Shown here: piece by piece, positions 17,256-24,400 of the stretch
Position numbering within the stretch: position 1 is the first letter of the stretch
Layout: the number at the start of each line of letters is the position of its first letter
Origin: JBBQTU01 sp038213005
GTDB taxonomy: Bacteria; Planctomycetota; Phycisphaerae; Tepidisphaerales; Tepidisphaeraceae
Length of the DNA: 24,400 nt
Direction: 5' to 3'
Assembly (NCBI GenBank): GCA_038213005.1
Contig: JBBQTU010000034.1
Location: 1 to 24,400, forward strand
The notes under the pieces: generated by a model
Seen by the model: only the letters and a program-made list of their open reading frames with translations
The model's database searches: none
Told to the model about the DNA's origin: nothing
Translations under genes and position numbers: made by a program

Positions 17256-18386
17256 ATGGCCAGCGACAAACTGCCAATTTCAGGACATGCAGCCCCCCCG
17301 GACGCAGGCGGGCAGCCGCCGCGGAGCGCCAAGGGCCCGGTTCCCGCGTCGGGGATCGCCCCGCATCGCCAGGCGCCGCGAGGCGGCATCTTCGGAGCGT
17401 TCACGACGCTGATGGCCATCATCCCGCTGACGGTTCTGATCTGGGCCTATGCCGACCGCGAGAGCGTCGAAAAAGCACAGGGCTTGTCCGTGCAGATCCG
17501 CCTGCATTCCAGTGCCCCCGATCGCCTCGTGCGGATCGTGGATCCGTCGCCCCGCACCATTACCGTGAACATCGAAGGCTCGCGAGCCAAAGTGGAGAAG
17601 GTGCGCAGCCAGTTGGCCAGCGGCGGCGAGGAGGGCATGGTGAACATAGCGGTCCCGCCCGACTTTCCCGAAGGCAAGACCACGCCCCTGACCCTGCAGC
17701 GGCAGATCGAGGATGCCCCGATCTTCAAAAACAACGCCATCGCGGTAACCAGTTGCCAGCCCGCCGGCATTGACATCAGGGCAGACCACCTGGTCACCAG
17801 GACGGTCCGCCCGGGGCTCCGCCGCGATGTGGCCTCGCGCATCATCGGCAAGATCGTGTTTGATCCGCCCGTCGTCACCCTGCGCGGTCCCCAGTCGGCC
17901 CTGCGCGATGTCGCCGGCCTGGACGTGTACGCCGACCCTCCCGAAAGCGACCTCCCCACCACCGCCATTGAGCATGACATTCCAGATGTCCCCGTGCGCC
18001 TCGGACGCACCGATGAGACCATCACCATCACTCCCTCGACCGTGAAGATCAGCATCCGCGTCAAGGAAAGCAACGTCACCTACGAGATTCCCACGGTTCC
18101 CGTCTTTGTCCGCAAGCCCTCGACGATCGAGGACCGATACCGCGTGCTGTTCCCCAACGGGGCATTGATGTCGCGCATTACCGTCGAGGGACCGGAGGAC
18201 CAGATTGCCACCATCCGCAACGAAACCTTCCGCCCCGAGGCCACGCTGAACATCGTCGACGCCGATGTCCGCACGCAGCTTCCCAAGGTGCCAAGCTACA
18301 CGCTGCCGCCCAGGGTTACCGTCTCGGACAAGGACAAAGCCCGCACGATCGACTTCCGTCTGCTGGACCGCAACGTCCCGGAATGA
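17256..18386 (+). CDS. cdaR: YbbR-domain protein, CdaR-type regulator of CdaA
   Basis: The 376-residue product has a Pro/Ala/Gly-rich cytoplasmic N-terminus of about 43 residues, one membrane helix (about 46-65, FGAFTTLMAIIPLTVLIWAY) and a long extracytoplasmic part. The latter shows about three YbbR-like beta repeats, recognised by strands such as RTITVNIEGSRAKVEKV, PPVVTLRGPQSALRDV and SRITVEGPEDQIATI (hydrophobic strand, then G-[SP]-x, then a helix start). YbbR proteins bind and modulate CdaA in Firmicutes, and immediate linkage to cdaA supports that role here. The ATG is 6 nt after the cdaA stop and in the same frame, without a close Shine-Dalgarno (AAGGAG is more than 20 bases away), so translation is probably coupled to cdaA. 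No glmM follows, unlike the Firmicute cluster. Confidence 0.87.
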   Translation: MASDKLPISGHAAPPDAGGQPPRSAKGPVPASGIAPHRQAPRGGIFGAFTTLMAIIPLTVLIWAYADRESVEKAQGLSVQIRLHSSAPDRLVRIVDPSPRTITVNIEGSRAKVEKVRSQLASGGEEGMVNIAVPPDFPEGKTTPLTLQRQIEDAPIFKNNAIAVTSCQPAGIDIRADHLVTRTVRPGLRRDVASRIIGKIVFDPPVVTLRGPQSALRDVAGLDVYADPPESDLPTTAIEHDIPDVPVRLGRTDETITITPSTVKISIRVKESNVTYEIPTVPVFVRKPSTIEDRYRVLFPNGALMSRITVEGPEDQIATIRNETFRPEATLNIVDADVRTQLPKVPSYTLPPRVTVSDKDKARTIDFRLLDRNVPE

Positions 18387-18414
18387 TTGCAGACGACGCG
18401 ACTTTGCATATCAT
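18387..18414 (+). promoter_or_regulatory. Possible promoter of the oxidoreductase gene
   Basis: TTGCAG (18387-18392), 16 bases, then TATCAT (18409-18414), directly after the cdaR stop. The -10 matches at 5/6 and the -35 at only 3/6. It would give a leader of about 110 bases before the ATG at 18535. Confidence 0.3.
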
Positions 18415-18534
18415 ATTCGTTCATACGGGCTTTCGGGCTTAGACCCGACCCATACCCCAAACAGGGTTTGCGGCTTCCCGGCGCGGTCAGCGTTGACAGC
18501 GCAGGGGAACCTTTACAGACAAGGACCGAGCATC

Positions 18535-19647
18535 ATGGCTGACAAGAGCGTATCGACCGAATCTCTGGCGATGGACACCGGCAAGAAGGAATACAAGGGC
18601 AAGAAGCTGCGCGTGGCGATCGTCGGCTGCGGCGGCATCGCCCAGGCCCATCTGAGCGCCTACAAGAACATCCAGGAAGTGGAGATCGTCGCCGGCGTTG
18701 ACATCGTCCCCGATCGCCTGAAGGTGATGGAAGACAAGTGGGGCGTGAAGGCCGTCTACGCCGACTGGAAAAAAATGCTGAAGGAGGTCCAGCCCGACGC
18801 GGTGGACGTCTGCACCCCCAACGGCGTGCACTGCGCCCCGGTCGTCGATGCCTGTAACGCTGGCGCCCATGCCTTCACCGAGAAGCCCATGGCCATGACC
18901 CCCGCCGAGTGCGAGAAGATGATCGCCGCCGCCAAGAAGAACAAGGTTCAGTTGTCCGTTGGTTTCCAGTATCGCTATCACCCCAACACGCAGTTCCTGG
19001 TTCGCGCCCGTGATGAAGGCCAGTTCGGCAACATCATGTTCGTCAAGTGCCAGGCCCTGCGTCGCCGCGGCATCCCCAACTGGGGCGTGTTCGGCCAGAA
19101 GCAGCTCCAGGGCGGCGGTCCGATGATCGACATCGGCGTGCACCTGATCGAAATGGCCCACTACTTCATGGGTTCGCCCAAGCCCATCGCCGCCAGCGGC
19201 AACACCTGGACCTACATGGGCGACAAGCCCAGCACCGTCGCCTGCGGCTGGCCCAACTGGGATTACAAGACCTACACCGTCGAGGATCTCGCGATCGGCC
19301 AGATCCGCTTCGAGAACGGCGCGATCCTCCAGATCGAGAGTTCCTTCGCCGCCCATATTGAGAAGGACACCTGGAACTTCACCGCCATCGGCGACAAGGG
19401 CGGCTGCTCCTGGGATCCGGCCGCCATCTACACCGATCGCGCCGGCACCATGATCAACACCCAGCCGTCTTTCGTCGGCGACTCAAGTTGGGATTACCTC
19501 TTCACCACCAAGCTGCGCAACTGGGTCAGCGGCTGCCAGAACGGCACCCCCCTGACCGCCAGCGGCGAAGCCGGCCTCGCGGTCCAGAAGATTCTGGACG
19601 GCGTCTACCGCTCGGCCGGCGCAGGCAAGGAAGTCGTGATCAAGTAA
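18535..19647 (+). CDS. Gfo/Idh/MocA-family NAD(P)-dependent oxidoreductase
   Basis: This 370-residue cytoplasmic protein starts at ATG 18535, preceded by AAGGA nine bases upstream; the same frame is open further upstream into cdaR but without family similarity. The N-terminal Rossmann fold has VAIVGCGGIAQAH (27-39) and a cofactor-binding acidic residue in VAGVDIVPD. The EKP motif is at 116-118 (FTEKPMA), whose Lys is catalytic in relatives. The C-terminal half has GGGPMIDIGVHLIE (193-206), whose Asp199 and His203 are the usual active-site pair. Family members oxidise or isomerise sugars, inositols and related polyols; the substrate cannot be read from the sequence. Lysine is almost always AAG and codon choice is strongly biased, which suggests high expression. 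A 32-bp palindrome follows. Confidence 0.92.
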   Translation: MADKSVSTESLAMDTGKKEYKGKKLRVAIVGCGGIAQAHLSAYKNIQEVEIVAGVDIVPDRLKVMEDKWGVKAVYADWKKMLKEVQPDAVDVCTPNGVHCAPVVDACNAGAHAFTEKPMAMTPAECEKMIAAAKKNKVQLSVGFQYRYHPNTQFLVRARDEGQFGNIMFVKCQALRRRGIPNWGVFGQKQLQGGGPMIDIGVHLIEMAHYFMGSPKPIAASGNTWTYMGDKPSTVACGWPNWDYKTYTVEDLAIGQIRFENGAILQIESSFAAHIEKDTWNFTAIGDKGGCSWDPAAIYTDRAGTMINTQPSFVGDSSWDYLFTTKLRNWVSGCQNGTPLTASGEAGLAVQKILDGVYRSAGAGKEVVIK

Positions 19648-19674
19648 CCGCAGCCAAACTGCCACCTGATGACA

Positions 19675-19706
19675 GCGGGCGAGTCCGAAATTTCGGACTC
19701 GCCCGC
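19675..19706 (+). terminator. Perfect 32-bp palindrome, likely transcription terminator
   Basis: GCGGGCGAGTCCGAAA is followed at once by its exact reverse complement. Folded as RNA it gives a 13-bp GC-rich stem with an AAAUUU loop. It starts 27 bases after the oxidoreductase stop. There is no U-tract after it, so termination efficiency is uncertain. Because it is symmetrical it could act on both strands. Confidence 0.6.
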
Positions 19707-20850
19707 CTCATCCAACAGCGTCAACGCCCGTCTCGCCAACGCCTGATCCCTCTTCTATTCAGGCAAACCCGAAGAATCTCTCGCCCTCCTTGAAGACCTC
19801 GCCAACGCCGACAAGTTCCAGATTCGCCTCGAAGCCAAATTCCTCGCCGGCCGATGCCTCTGGCTCTCCGACAACGAAAAGGACAACAGACGCAGAAGAT
19901 CTGGGACCAGTTCGCAAAAGAAACTGGGCACCATCGCCTGGTTCAGCGGCAAATACGACTCGGCCGCCAGTTCGCTGGAACCCCTGCCAACCATCGACCA
20001 GCGCTCTCTCCAACTCACCAATCCTACCCCGACGCCCGCTTGGCTGGACGAGGTGTACTACCGCCTCGCCGCCCGCAACGACAAAACCGCCGAGAAAGCC
20101 ACCGACACCGGCCCGCTCAAGATCAAGCGCTCGGGCTGGACGACCGCTGGCAGCAAGGTGGTATCAAATCCGGAGAATATGTTCACTGACAACGAAATTC
20201 CGCCAGTGTTGTCGCTGCACCGTAACCTGGGGTGCTGCGTCCGAAGTCCATCAACATGGGTGCTCAGGCCGGTACTCCGGAATGAGCATGGGGCGGACAA
20301 TCATGGCCATCTCGGAGTACCGATCTGGCCATGCCACCCCAATTTTAAGTTGGCATCAGAGCGACGCAGTACACTAGCCACCAAGTATCTCCAGAGCCCC
20401 CGGCGTGAGCGTGTCTTATGGCGTTTGGGCCGTCTTTGCCTCGACAGCGGGCGGGGCGACGATGCGGATCAGGCGTTCGCCAAAGAGCTTCAGGAGTATC
20501 CGCAGGGGGCCTATGCAGGTGATGCCATGGTCCGCTCATCGATGTGTCGCTGGAAGATCGGTTTGACCTGGCAGCAGCCAAGAAACTTCAGGGTCCGTGG
20601 GGCCTGTTGCGTACCAGAGTGCTGACCTACGACCGCACACACGACCCCAAGCAGGCCAACGTGTTCTATGAAGAAATGCTGAAGAAGTACCCGGATCACC
20701 CCCAGGCCGACCTCTCGATGTGTTCCTGTTTGACAACCTCGTCCGCATGCAAGACTGGACCTACGTCAGGCGTGTGGGCGAGGAAATGCAGCGGCGGTAT
20801 CCGGGGCGGTACCTCAATGGACCCGGGAAGAATACGACCGTCGAAAAGCT
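19707..20850 (+). pseudogene. Decayed TPR-type gene
   Basis: TPR-like sequence spreads over three frames. Segment 1 reads NSVNARLANA, a TGA at 19744, then SLFYSGKPEESLALLEDL, FQIRLEAKFLAGRCLWLS and later GTIAWFSGKYDSAASSLEPL. After about 240 bases with no TPR character (about 20150-20390), the same frame resumes with VLWRLGRLCLDSGRGDDADQ and AKELQEYPQGAYAGDAMV. It then jumps near 20535 to DVSLEDRFDLAAAKKLQGPW and ANVFYEEMLKKYPDHPQADL, and jumps again near 20715 to VFLFDNLVRMQDWTYVRRVG and EEMQRRYPGRYLNGPG. Each jump is explained by one missing base. The TGA could be a CGA changed by one transition. A working gene would be a TPR scaffold, often periplasmic. Sequencing error is an alternative to true decay. 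Confidence 0.65.
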
Positions 20851-20923
20851 TATGCCACAGGTGGTGATCGGTGATGCAGATGACTTGCTATTGGCGGCAA
20901 TTCAGACCATAAAGGTGTGCTGG

Positions 20924-21424
20924 ATGGCAACATATCACACAACGCCACCGGTTCGACGCGGCGGTCGCGGTCTGCGCCCGTGGCTTTTGATGCCCAAGGT
21001 GATCTGCGTCTGCGTTGCGTTCGGCGCCCTGGTGACCGGCCTTGCCCTCTGGGTCACCGAGCCGCTGCCGCGAAACGCCGGGCTTCTGGAGATCGAGCAC
21101 CGCATCTTCAGCCAGATCATGGTGCCCGCGATCATTGGCGCGGTCTTCTTCGGACTGCTGCTGTTCCTGCAGCACCCGCGGGTGTTCTTCCGTCTGCGGT
21201 GGCTGCAGATCAAGCTGGCCGTTGTGGCGATCTTCCTGCCGGTTGTGCATGTGTGGGTGAGTGCGCAGCTTCTGGCGCTCAGCAATCCCGACTCCAAGGG
21301 CAACAGCGCCACTCTGGTCGCCTGGTGGTATATCGCCGTGATCACGCTGGTCCTGCTGATCGTCCTCGGACGGCAGAAGCCGCGCCTGGGTCAGAATTGG
21401 GCCCGTGATTTCCTTCGGCGCTGA
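20924..21424 (+). CDS. Small four-helix integral membrane protein, unknown function
   Basis: The 166-residue product has a basic N-terminus (RRGGRGLRPW) and four predicted membrane segments at about 25-43, 64-83, 95-116 and 131-149. Histidines lie at the membrane edges (EIEHRIF, LQHPRVF, VVHVW), as in small haem- or metal-binding membrane proteins such as CopD-like or DUF2269-like families, but I cannot assign it. The ATG at 20924 has AAGGTG six bases upstream. The frame is open further upstream into the TPR pseudogene, so that part is not counted here. It ends 18 bases before the stop of the convergent secreted-protein gene. Confidence 0.72.
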   Translation: MATYHTTPPVRRGGRGLRPWLLMPKVICVCVAFGALVTGLALWVTEPLPRNAGLLEIEHRIFSQIMVPAIIGAVFFGLLLFLQHPRVFFRLRWLQIKLAVVAIFLPVVHVWVSAQLLALSNPDSKGNSATLVAWWYIAVITLVLLIVLGRQKPRLGQNWARDFLRR

Positions 21425-21442
21425 GACATGGCAGGTTCGCGG

Positions 21443-22177
21443 CTACTTCATCTCGCCAGCGGCGTCGGGCTTCGGGGTCTGGGGGATTGCCGGGATGGCT
21501 TTCTCAATATCCTCGCTCGTCAACTCCACCGTCAGCTTCTGGTCTTTCCTCGCCGGCGTGATGCCACCGAGTTTCGGGACAAAGCCGATGGGCTGCACGG
21601 CGTTCTTGTACTGGGCGGACGTGGGGAACCGCCGCCGGTCCATCAGGCGGGTTTGCTGGTTCACCTTCTCCCAACCCCCGTTCTGAAACTTGAAGAACCA
21701 TACCTCGGCGCGCCAGATCACCTCACCCTTGCCGGCGTGGAAATCGCGGTCGCGCAGCAGGTGAACCAGCCCGGCCGTACGATCGTGGCTGCCGCTGTAG
21801 CAGATCACCTGGCTTTTGTCGTAGAACGACGGGACGTTGCAGATCTCCTGGATCTCCTTGCGGTCTTCATCGGTCAGCGGACCGGCTGGCGCCTCGGCGG
21901 GCTCGATGTCGTACCAGGCGAGATTCACGCCCCAAAGCACCCGCCCATCCCGAAGCGTGAGACGAATGTCATAGCCCGCATCAGGCACAAGGTCCGTGAA
22001 CGTGACGGCCCCGCCGACGACATGGCCCGTCGTCTGGAGCGTCTGAGAGCCCGGGACGACCGCCTGGGCGACGGTCACTTCCACGCCGGGGGGAACGCTC
22101 ACGCTCAGATCTGCGGCCAAGACAGGTTGTGCAACCCAAAGCAGGAGCAAAGGCCATTTTCGCCACAGATGGCGCAC
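21443..22177 (-). CDS. Secreted protein of unknown function
   Basis: With a GTG start at 22177 the product has 244 residues and a signal peptide (RHLWRKW, then PLLLLWVAQPVLA, cleavage before ADLSV). An in-frame ATG at 22246 would add 23 residues, but these are encoded by the CACAGATG repeat and include an unlikely Pro/Arg-rich stretch before the signal. Neither start has a good Shine-Dalgarno. The mature N-terminal half is a beta-rich domain (VEVTVAQAVV, GGAVTFTDLVPDAGYDIRLT) resembling Ig-like or carboxypeptidase-regulatory-like folds. The C-terminal half has RAEVWFFKFQNGGWEKVN and is not recognised. It lies downstream of the M16 peptidase on the same strand and may share its transcript unless the repeat stops it. 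Confidence 0.72.
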   Translation of the reverse strand: MRHLWRKWPLLLLWVAQPVLAADLSVSVPPGVEVTVAQAVVPGSQTLQTTGHVVGGAVTFTDLVPDAGYDIRLTLRDGRVLWGVNLAWYDIEPAEAPAGPLTDEDRKEIQEICNVPSFYDKSQVICYSGSHDRTAGLVHLLRDRDFHAGKGEVIWRAEVWFFKFQNGGWEKVNQQTRLMDRRRFPTSAQYKNAVQPIGFVPKLGGITPARKDQKLTVELTSEDIEKAIPAIPQTPKPDAAGEMK

Positions 22178-22244
22178 GGATGGACACAGATAAGGACGAG
22201 GACGCGGGGTTTCATCTGTGTTCATCTGTGCCCCCATCTGTGGC
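22162..22244. repeat. CACAGATG-type inverted repeat (REP/MITE-like)
   Basis: The left arm (22162-22191) begins GCCACAGATGG and ends GGACACAGAT; the right arm (22214-22244) is its near-perfect reverse complement, built from CATCTGTG units. The spacer is 22 bases. I recall similar CACAGATG / CATCTGTG extragenic repeats scattered in planctomycete and other environmental genomes. It overlaps the 5' end of the secreted-protein gene and supplies its candidate start codons. It could fold as a hairpin after the M16 gene. Confidence 0.8.
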
Positions 22245-22298
22245 AAAGGTGCTTTTGAAATATCCTCTAAGCTGTGCCCGGGTCACGCGCAGCAGATG

Positions 22299-24400
22299 CT
22301 ATTTGTCTCCGGTCGGCATGTCGTGAGTCACGCCGCGCGGCGTGAGATCCACGGCCGGGAAACTGGTGTATCGCCGCGTGCCGTCGGCCTGCTTTACCAG
22401 TTCCGGAGCCGGCGTGCTGATCGTGATCACGCATCGGCGCAGCCGCTGACGGGCCAGGGCACGCACATCCTGCAGTTTCACCGCATCGATCTTGCCGGCG
22501 AACTGGTCATGATGCTTGTAGCCCAGCCCCCATAGCTCATCGAGGGCGGCCGTTGCCGTCTGCTCCGCCACCGTCTCATTGGCCATCGCCTCGTCGGTGA
22601 TGGTCAGCTCTCGGGCGCGGTCAAACCAGTCAAGCTGAATGTCGGCGTCCGACCCTTGAAGGCGGGCGATGTTCAGCAGGATCAGGTCGACCACCTGATT
22701 GACCTTCTCGGGCGAGCAGCCGGCATAGACGAAGAAAGTGCCCGGCGTCTTCTCGCTTCGGCCGGGCCAGTTCTGCGCCTGCACTACATAGACCAGCCCC
22801 TGGCCGCGCAAGGTCTCGTGGAGATAGCCCGTCGGATAGCCGTATCCGCTGACCAGCGTGTCGGCCACGGTAATCGGATAGGTGGCCTCTTCGCCGACAA
22901 CGCTCGCCGACTCGTACCCGATGATCACGCCGGCCAGCGGCTGCTGGGTCTTCTGGATATCGACGCGGGTGACCTCGACCCCAGGCGTCAGGTCAGCCAC
23001 CTGCGTGGTCGGCGCCGGCGAAGGTAGCGCGGGTGCTGCGCTATTAACAATCTTCTCGCCGCCGCCGAGATATTTGGCGGCCAAGGCCTGGGCCTGAGAC
23101 TCGTCCACGTTGCCGTAGATCGCCAGCACGCGGCGGGAGGCCAATATCTTCTGCTGATACCACGCCCGCAGGTCGTCAGGCGACAGGGCCTTCACCGTGC
23201 CGGCTGTGCCACTCACCGGGAAACGGTAAGGCGAACTGCTCGGCCCGAAATATTTCGCGCGGAAATACCGCATCGCCTGGCTGGTCCAGTCGGCGTCCTG
23301 GCTGGCGATCCCGGCCAGGATGCGCTGGCGCACCGTCTCGACTTCGCGAGCCGGTTCGGCGTCGGGGAATGCGGGATGCAGCACCAGGTCGGAGAAGACG
23401 TCCATCGTCTTGTCCAGATCGTCCTTCACGCACTCGACCGACCAGAACCATGTGTTGTTCCCGCAGCCGGCCTCCAGATTGGCACCGACCGAGTCGAAGA
23501 ACTCGGCGATCTGCTGTGCCGACCGCGTCTGCGTGCCGCGCGACAGCAGCCGCATCGCCATATTGCCGATGCCGTTGTTCTTCTCGTTCTCCGCCGTCAG
23601 CCCGCCCATGGCATACATGCGAACGCTCACCAGGTCGCTCGTCGGGACTCGCTTGACCAGCAGGACGGTGCCGTTGTCCAGCACCGTGCGGCGGACGGCC
23701 GCCGCGGCCGCCACCGGTGCGGTCGCCGCCTGGGTGGCACTTGCGCGAATGAGCTCCTCAGCACGCGGCAGGTCTTTGGCATATTCGGTCGGGAGCATGA
23801 TCGTCGAAACCAGGCGGCTGGGGTCAAAGTATTTCCTGGCCACCGCCTGCATATCCCCGCCCGAGACCTTCAGAATCCGCTGAAGATACTTGTCGGAGAA
23901 ATGGGCGTCGCCGGTCGACATATAGTCTGTCGCCATCGCCGCGCCGATGTCCGCGGCCGTCTGGCGGCCCTTGAGCAGCCCCACCCGCATCTGTGTCTTG
24001 GCGCGCTCGATCAGTCCCGGATCAATGGGATTCTGCTTCAGCTCTTCCAGCAGTTTCAGCACGGCCTGCGTGGCCTGCTGGACCTTCTCCGGCGACGCCT
24101 GCATCGTGACGGCAAAACTGCCCTGCACATACGATGGCGTGGCGCTGGAAGCATCGATGCCAGTAACAAGCTTCTGCTGGTCGCGAATCTCGCGCACCAG
24201 CAGCGAACCCTCGCCATCGGACAGCACGCTGGCAAGCAGATCCAGGGCATAGAGATCCGGATCGTCAAGCCGCACCGTGGGGAACTCGATGCAGACTTTC
24301 GCCTGCCCGATCTTGGGCGCTGTCGCCACCACCGTGCGCGGGGTCAGCACCTCGGGTTCCTTCGCGATGTTGTGCTCAAACACGCGCCCGGGAGGCGTCG
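22299..24400 (-). CDS. M16 (insulinase/pitrilysin-like) peptidase, N-terminus beyond window
   Basis: The frame is open from the right edge to TAG at 22299, giving about 700 C-terminal residues; the true start is off the window. The part seen begins just before the C-terminal half of the first M16 unit (KVCIEFPTVRLDDPDLYALD, then SVLSDGEGSLLVREIRD). A full second unit follows, starting at VRRTVLDNGTVLLVKRVP near 23690. Where active M16 units have HxxEH in a GIAHxxEHxxFKGT context, the second unit has GIGNMAMRLLSRGT (near 23540-23580), so His, Glu and His are replaced by Asn, Met and Arg. The second unit is therefore inactive, as is usual for the C-terminal unit of the family, and catalysis would depend on the first unit outside this window. 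Such proteins are often periplasmic. The last residues are HDMPTGDK. Confidence 0.9.
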   Translation of the reverse strand, partial: TPPGRVFEHNIAKEPEVLTPRTVVATAPKIGQAKVCIEFPTVRLDDPDLYALDLLASVLSDGEGSLLVREIRDQQKLVTGIDASSATPSYVQGSFAVTMQASPEKVQQATQAVLKLLEELKQNPIDPGLIERAKTQMRVGLLKGRQTAADIGAAMATDYMSTGDAHFSDKYLQRILKVSGGDMQAVARKYFDPSRLVSTIMLPTEYAKDLPRAEELIRASATQAATAPVAAAAAVRRTVLDNGTVLLVKRVPTSDLVSVRMYAMGGLTAENEKNNGIGNMAMRLLSRGTQTRSAQQIAEFFDSVGANLEAGCGNNTWFWSVECVKDDLDKTMDVFSDLVLHPAFPDAEPAREVETVRQRILAGIASQDADWTSQAMRYFRAKYFGPSSSPYRFPVSGTAGTVKALSPDDLRAWYQQKILASRRVLAIYGNVDESQAQALAAKYLGGGEKIVNSAAPALPSPAPTTQVADLTPGVEVTRVDIQKTQQPLAGVIIGYESASVVGEEATYPITVADTLVSGYGYPTGYLHETLRGQGLVYVVQAQNWPGRSEKTPGTFFVYAGCSPEKVNQVVDLILLNIARLQGSDADIQLDWFDRARELTITDEAMANETVAEQTATAALDELWGLGYKHHDQFAGKIDAVKLQDVRALARQRLRRCVITISTPAPELVKQADGTRRYTSFPAVDLTPRGVTHDMPTGDK

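Noticed and set aside
18493..18519. TTGACA followed by TACAGA as a promoter for the oxidoreductase
   Set aside because: The -35 is perfect but the spacer is only 15 bases, and transcription would start at or inside the ribosome site.
18265..18534. Extension of the oxidoreductase frame upstream to 18265
   Set aside because: It overlaps the end of cdaR in another frame and its translation is unlike the family. ATG 18535 with AAGGA upstream is the better start.
18487..19356. A 289-codon minus-strand frame opposite the oxidoreductase
   Set aside because: It arises from the strong AAG/GCC/GTC codon bias of the oxidoreductase gene; its Gly/Asp/Val/His composition shows no domain.

Overview
The window looks like a piece of a GC-rich planctomycete-type genome (PVC group, possibly Phycisphaerae-like). 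The inference rests on a giant LEPR-XLL-type surface protein, a folP-cdaA-cdaR cluster, a Gfo/Idh/MocA oxidoreductase and a dispersed CACAGATG-type inverted repeat. No rRNA, tRNA or CRISPR was found, and the lineage call is inferred from gene content only.

Layout. (1) Bases 1-15192, minus strand: one uninterrupted reading frame of 5064 codons that starts at 15192 and runs off the left edge. It encodes a giant calcium-binding surface or secreted protein. From the N-terminus it has a LEPR-XLL-like motif, about 2000 residues of repetitive Ala/Ser/Leu-rich modules with three EF-hand loops, several RTX (hemolysin-type GGxGxDxxx) blocks, a PPC-like domain, and an FG-GAP propeller interrupted by a jelly-roll-like domain. 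Every plus-strand reading frame here, including one of 1030 codons, is an antisense shadow of this gene. (2) 15423-18386, plus strand: folP (dihydropteroate synthase), then a short intergenic with a good sigma70-like promoter, then cdaA (diadenylate cyclase) and cdaR (YbbR-domain regulator), 6 nt apart. (3) 18535-19647: a cytoplasmic Gfo/Idh/MocA-family oxidoreductase, followed by a perfect 32-bp palindrome. (4) About 19707-20850: a decayed TPR-type gene with a nonsense codon and two single-base frameshifts. (5) 20924-21424: a small four-helix membrane protein. (6) 21443-22177 and 22299-24400, minus strand: a secreted protein of unknown function downstream of a two-unit M16 (insulinase-like) peptidase that is cut by the right edge. 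The long CACAGATG inverted repeat lies at the start of the secreted-protein gene.

How the parts work together. folP gives folate synthesis. cdaA/cdaR give c-di-AMP synthesis and its membrane-bound regulation, which in other bacteria is tied to envelope and osmotic homeostasis. The giant protein is divergently transcribed from folP across 230 bp and is probably exported and calcium-stabilised. The M16 protein and its downstream neighbour probably act in the cell envelope. The points most worth checking are the unusual DLG triplet where CdaA normally has DGA, a likely CTG start for cdaA, a 139-residue tandem duplication inside the RTX array, and the mosaic of calcium-binding folds in the giant protein.
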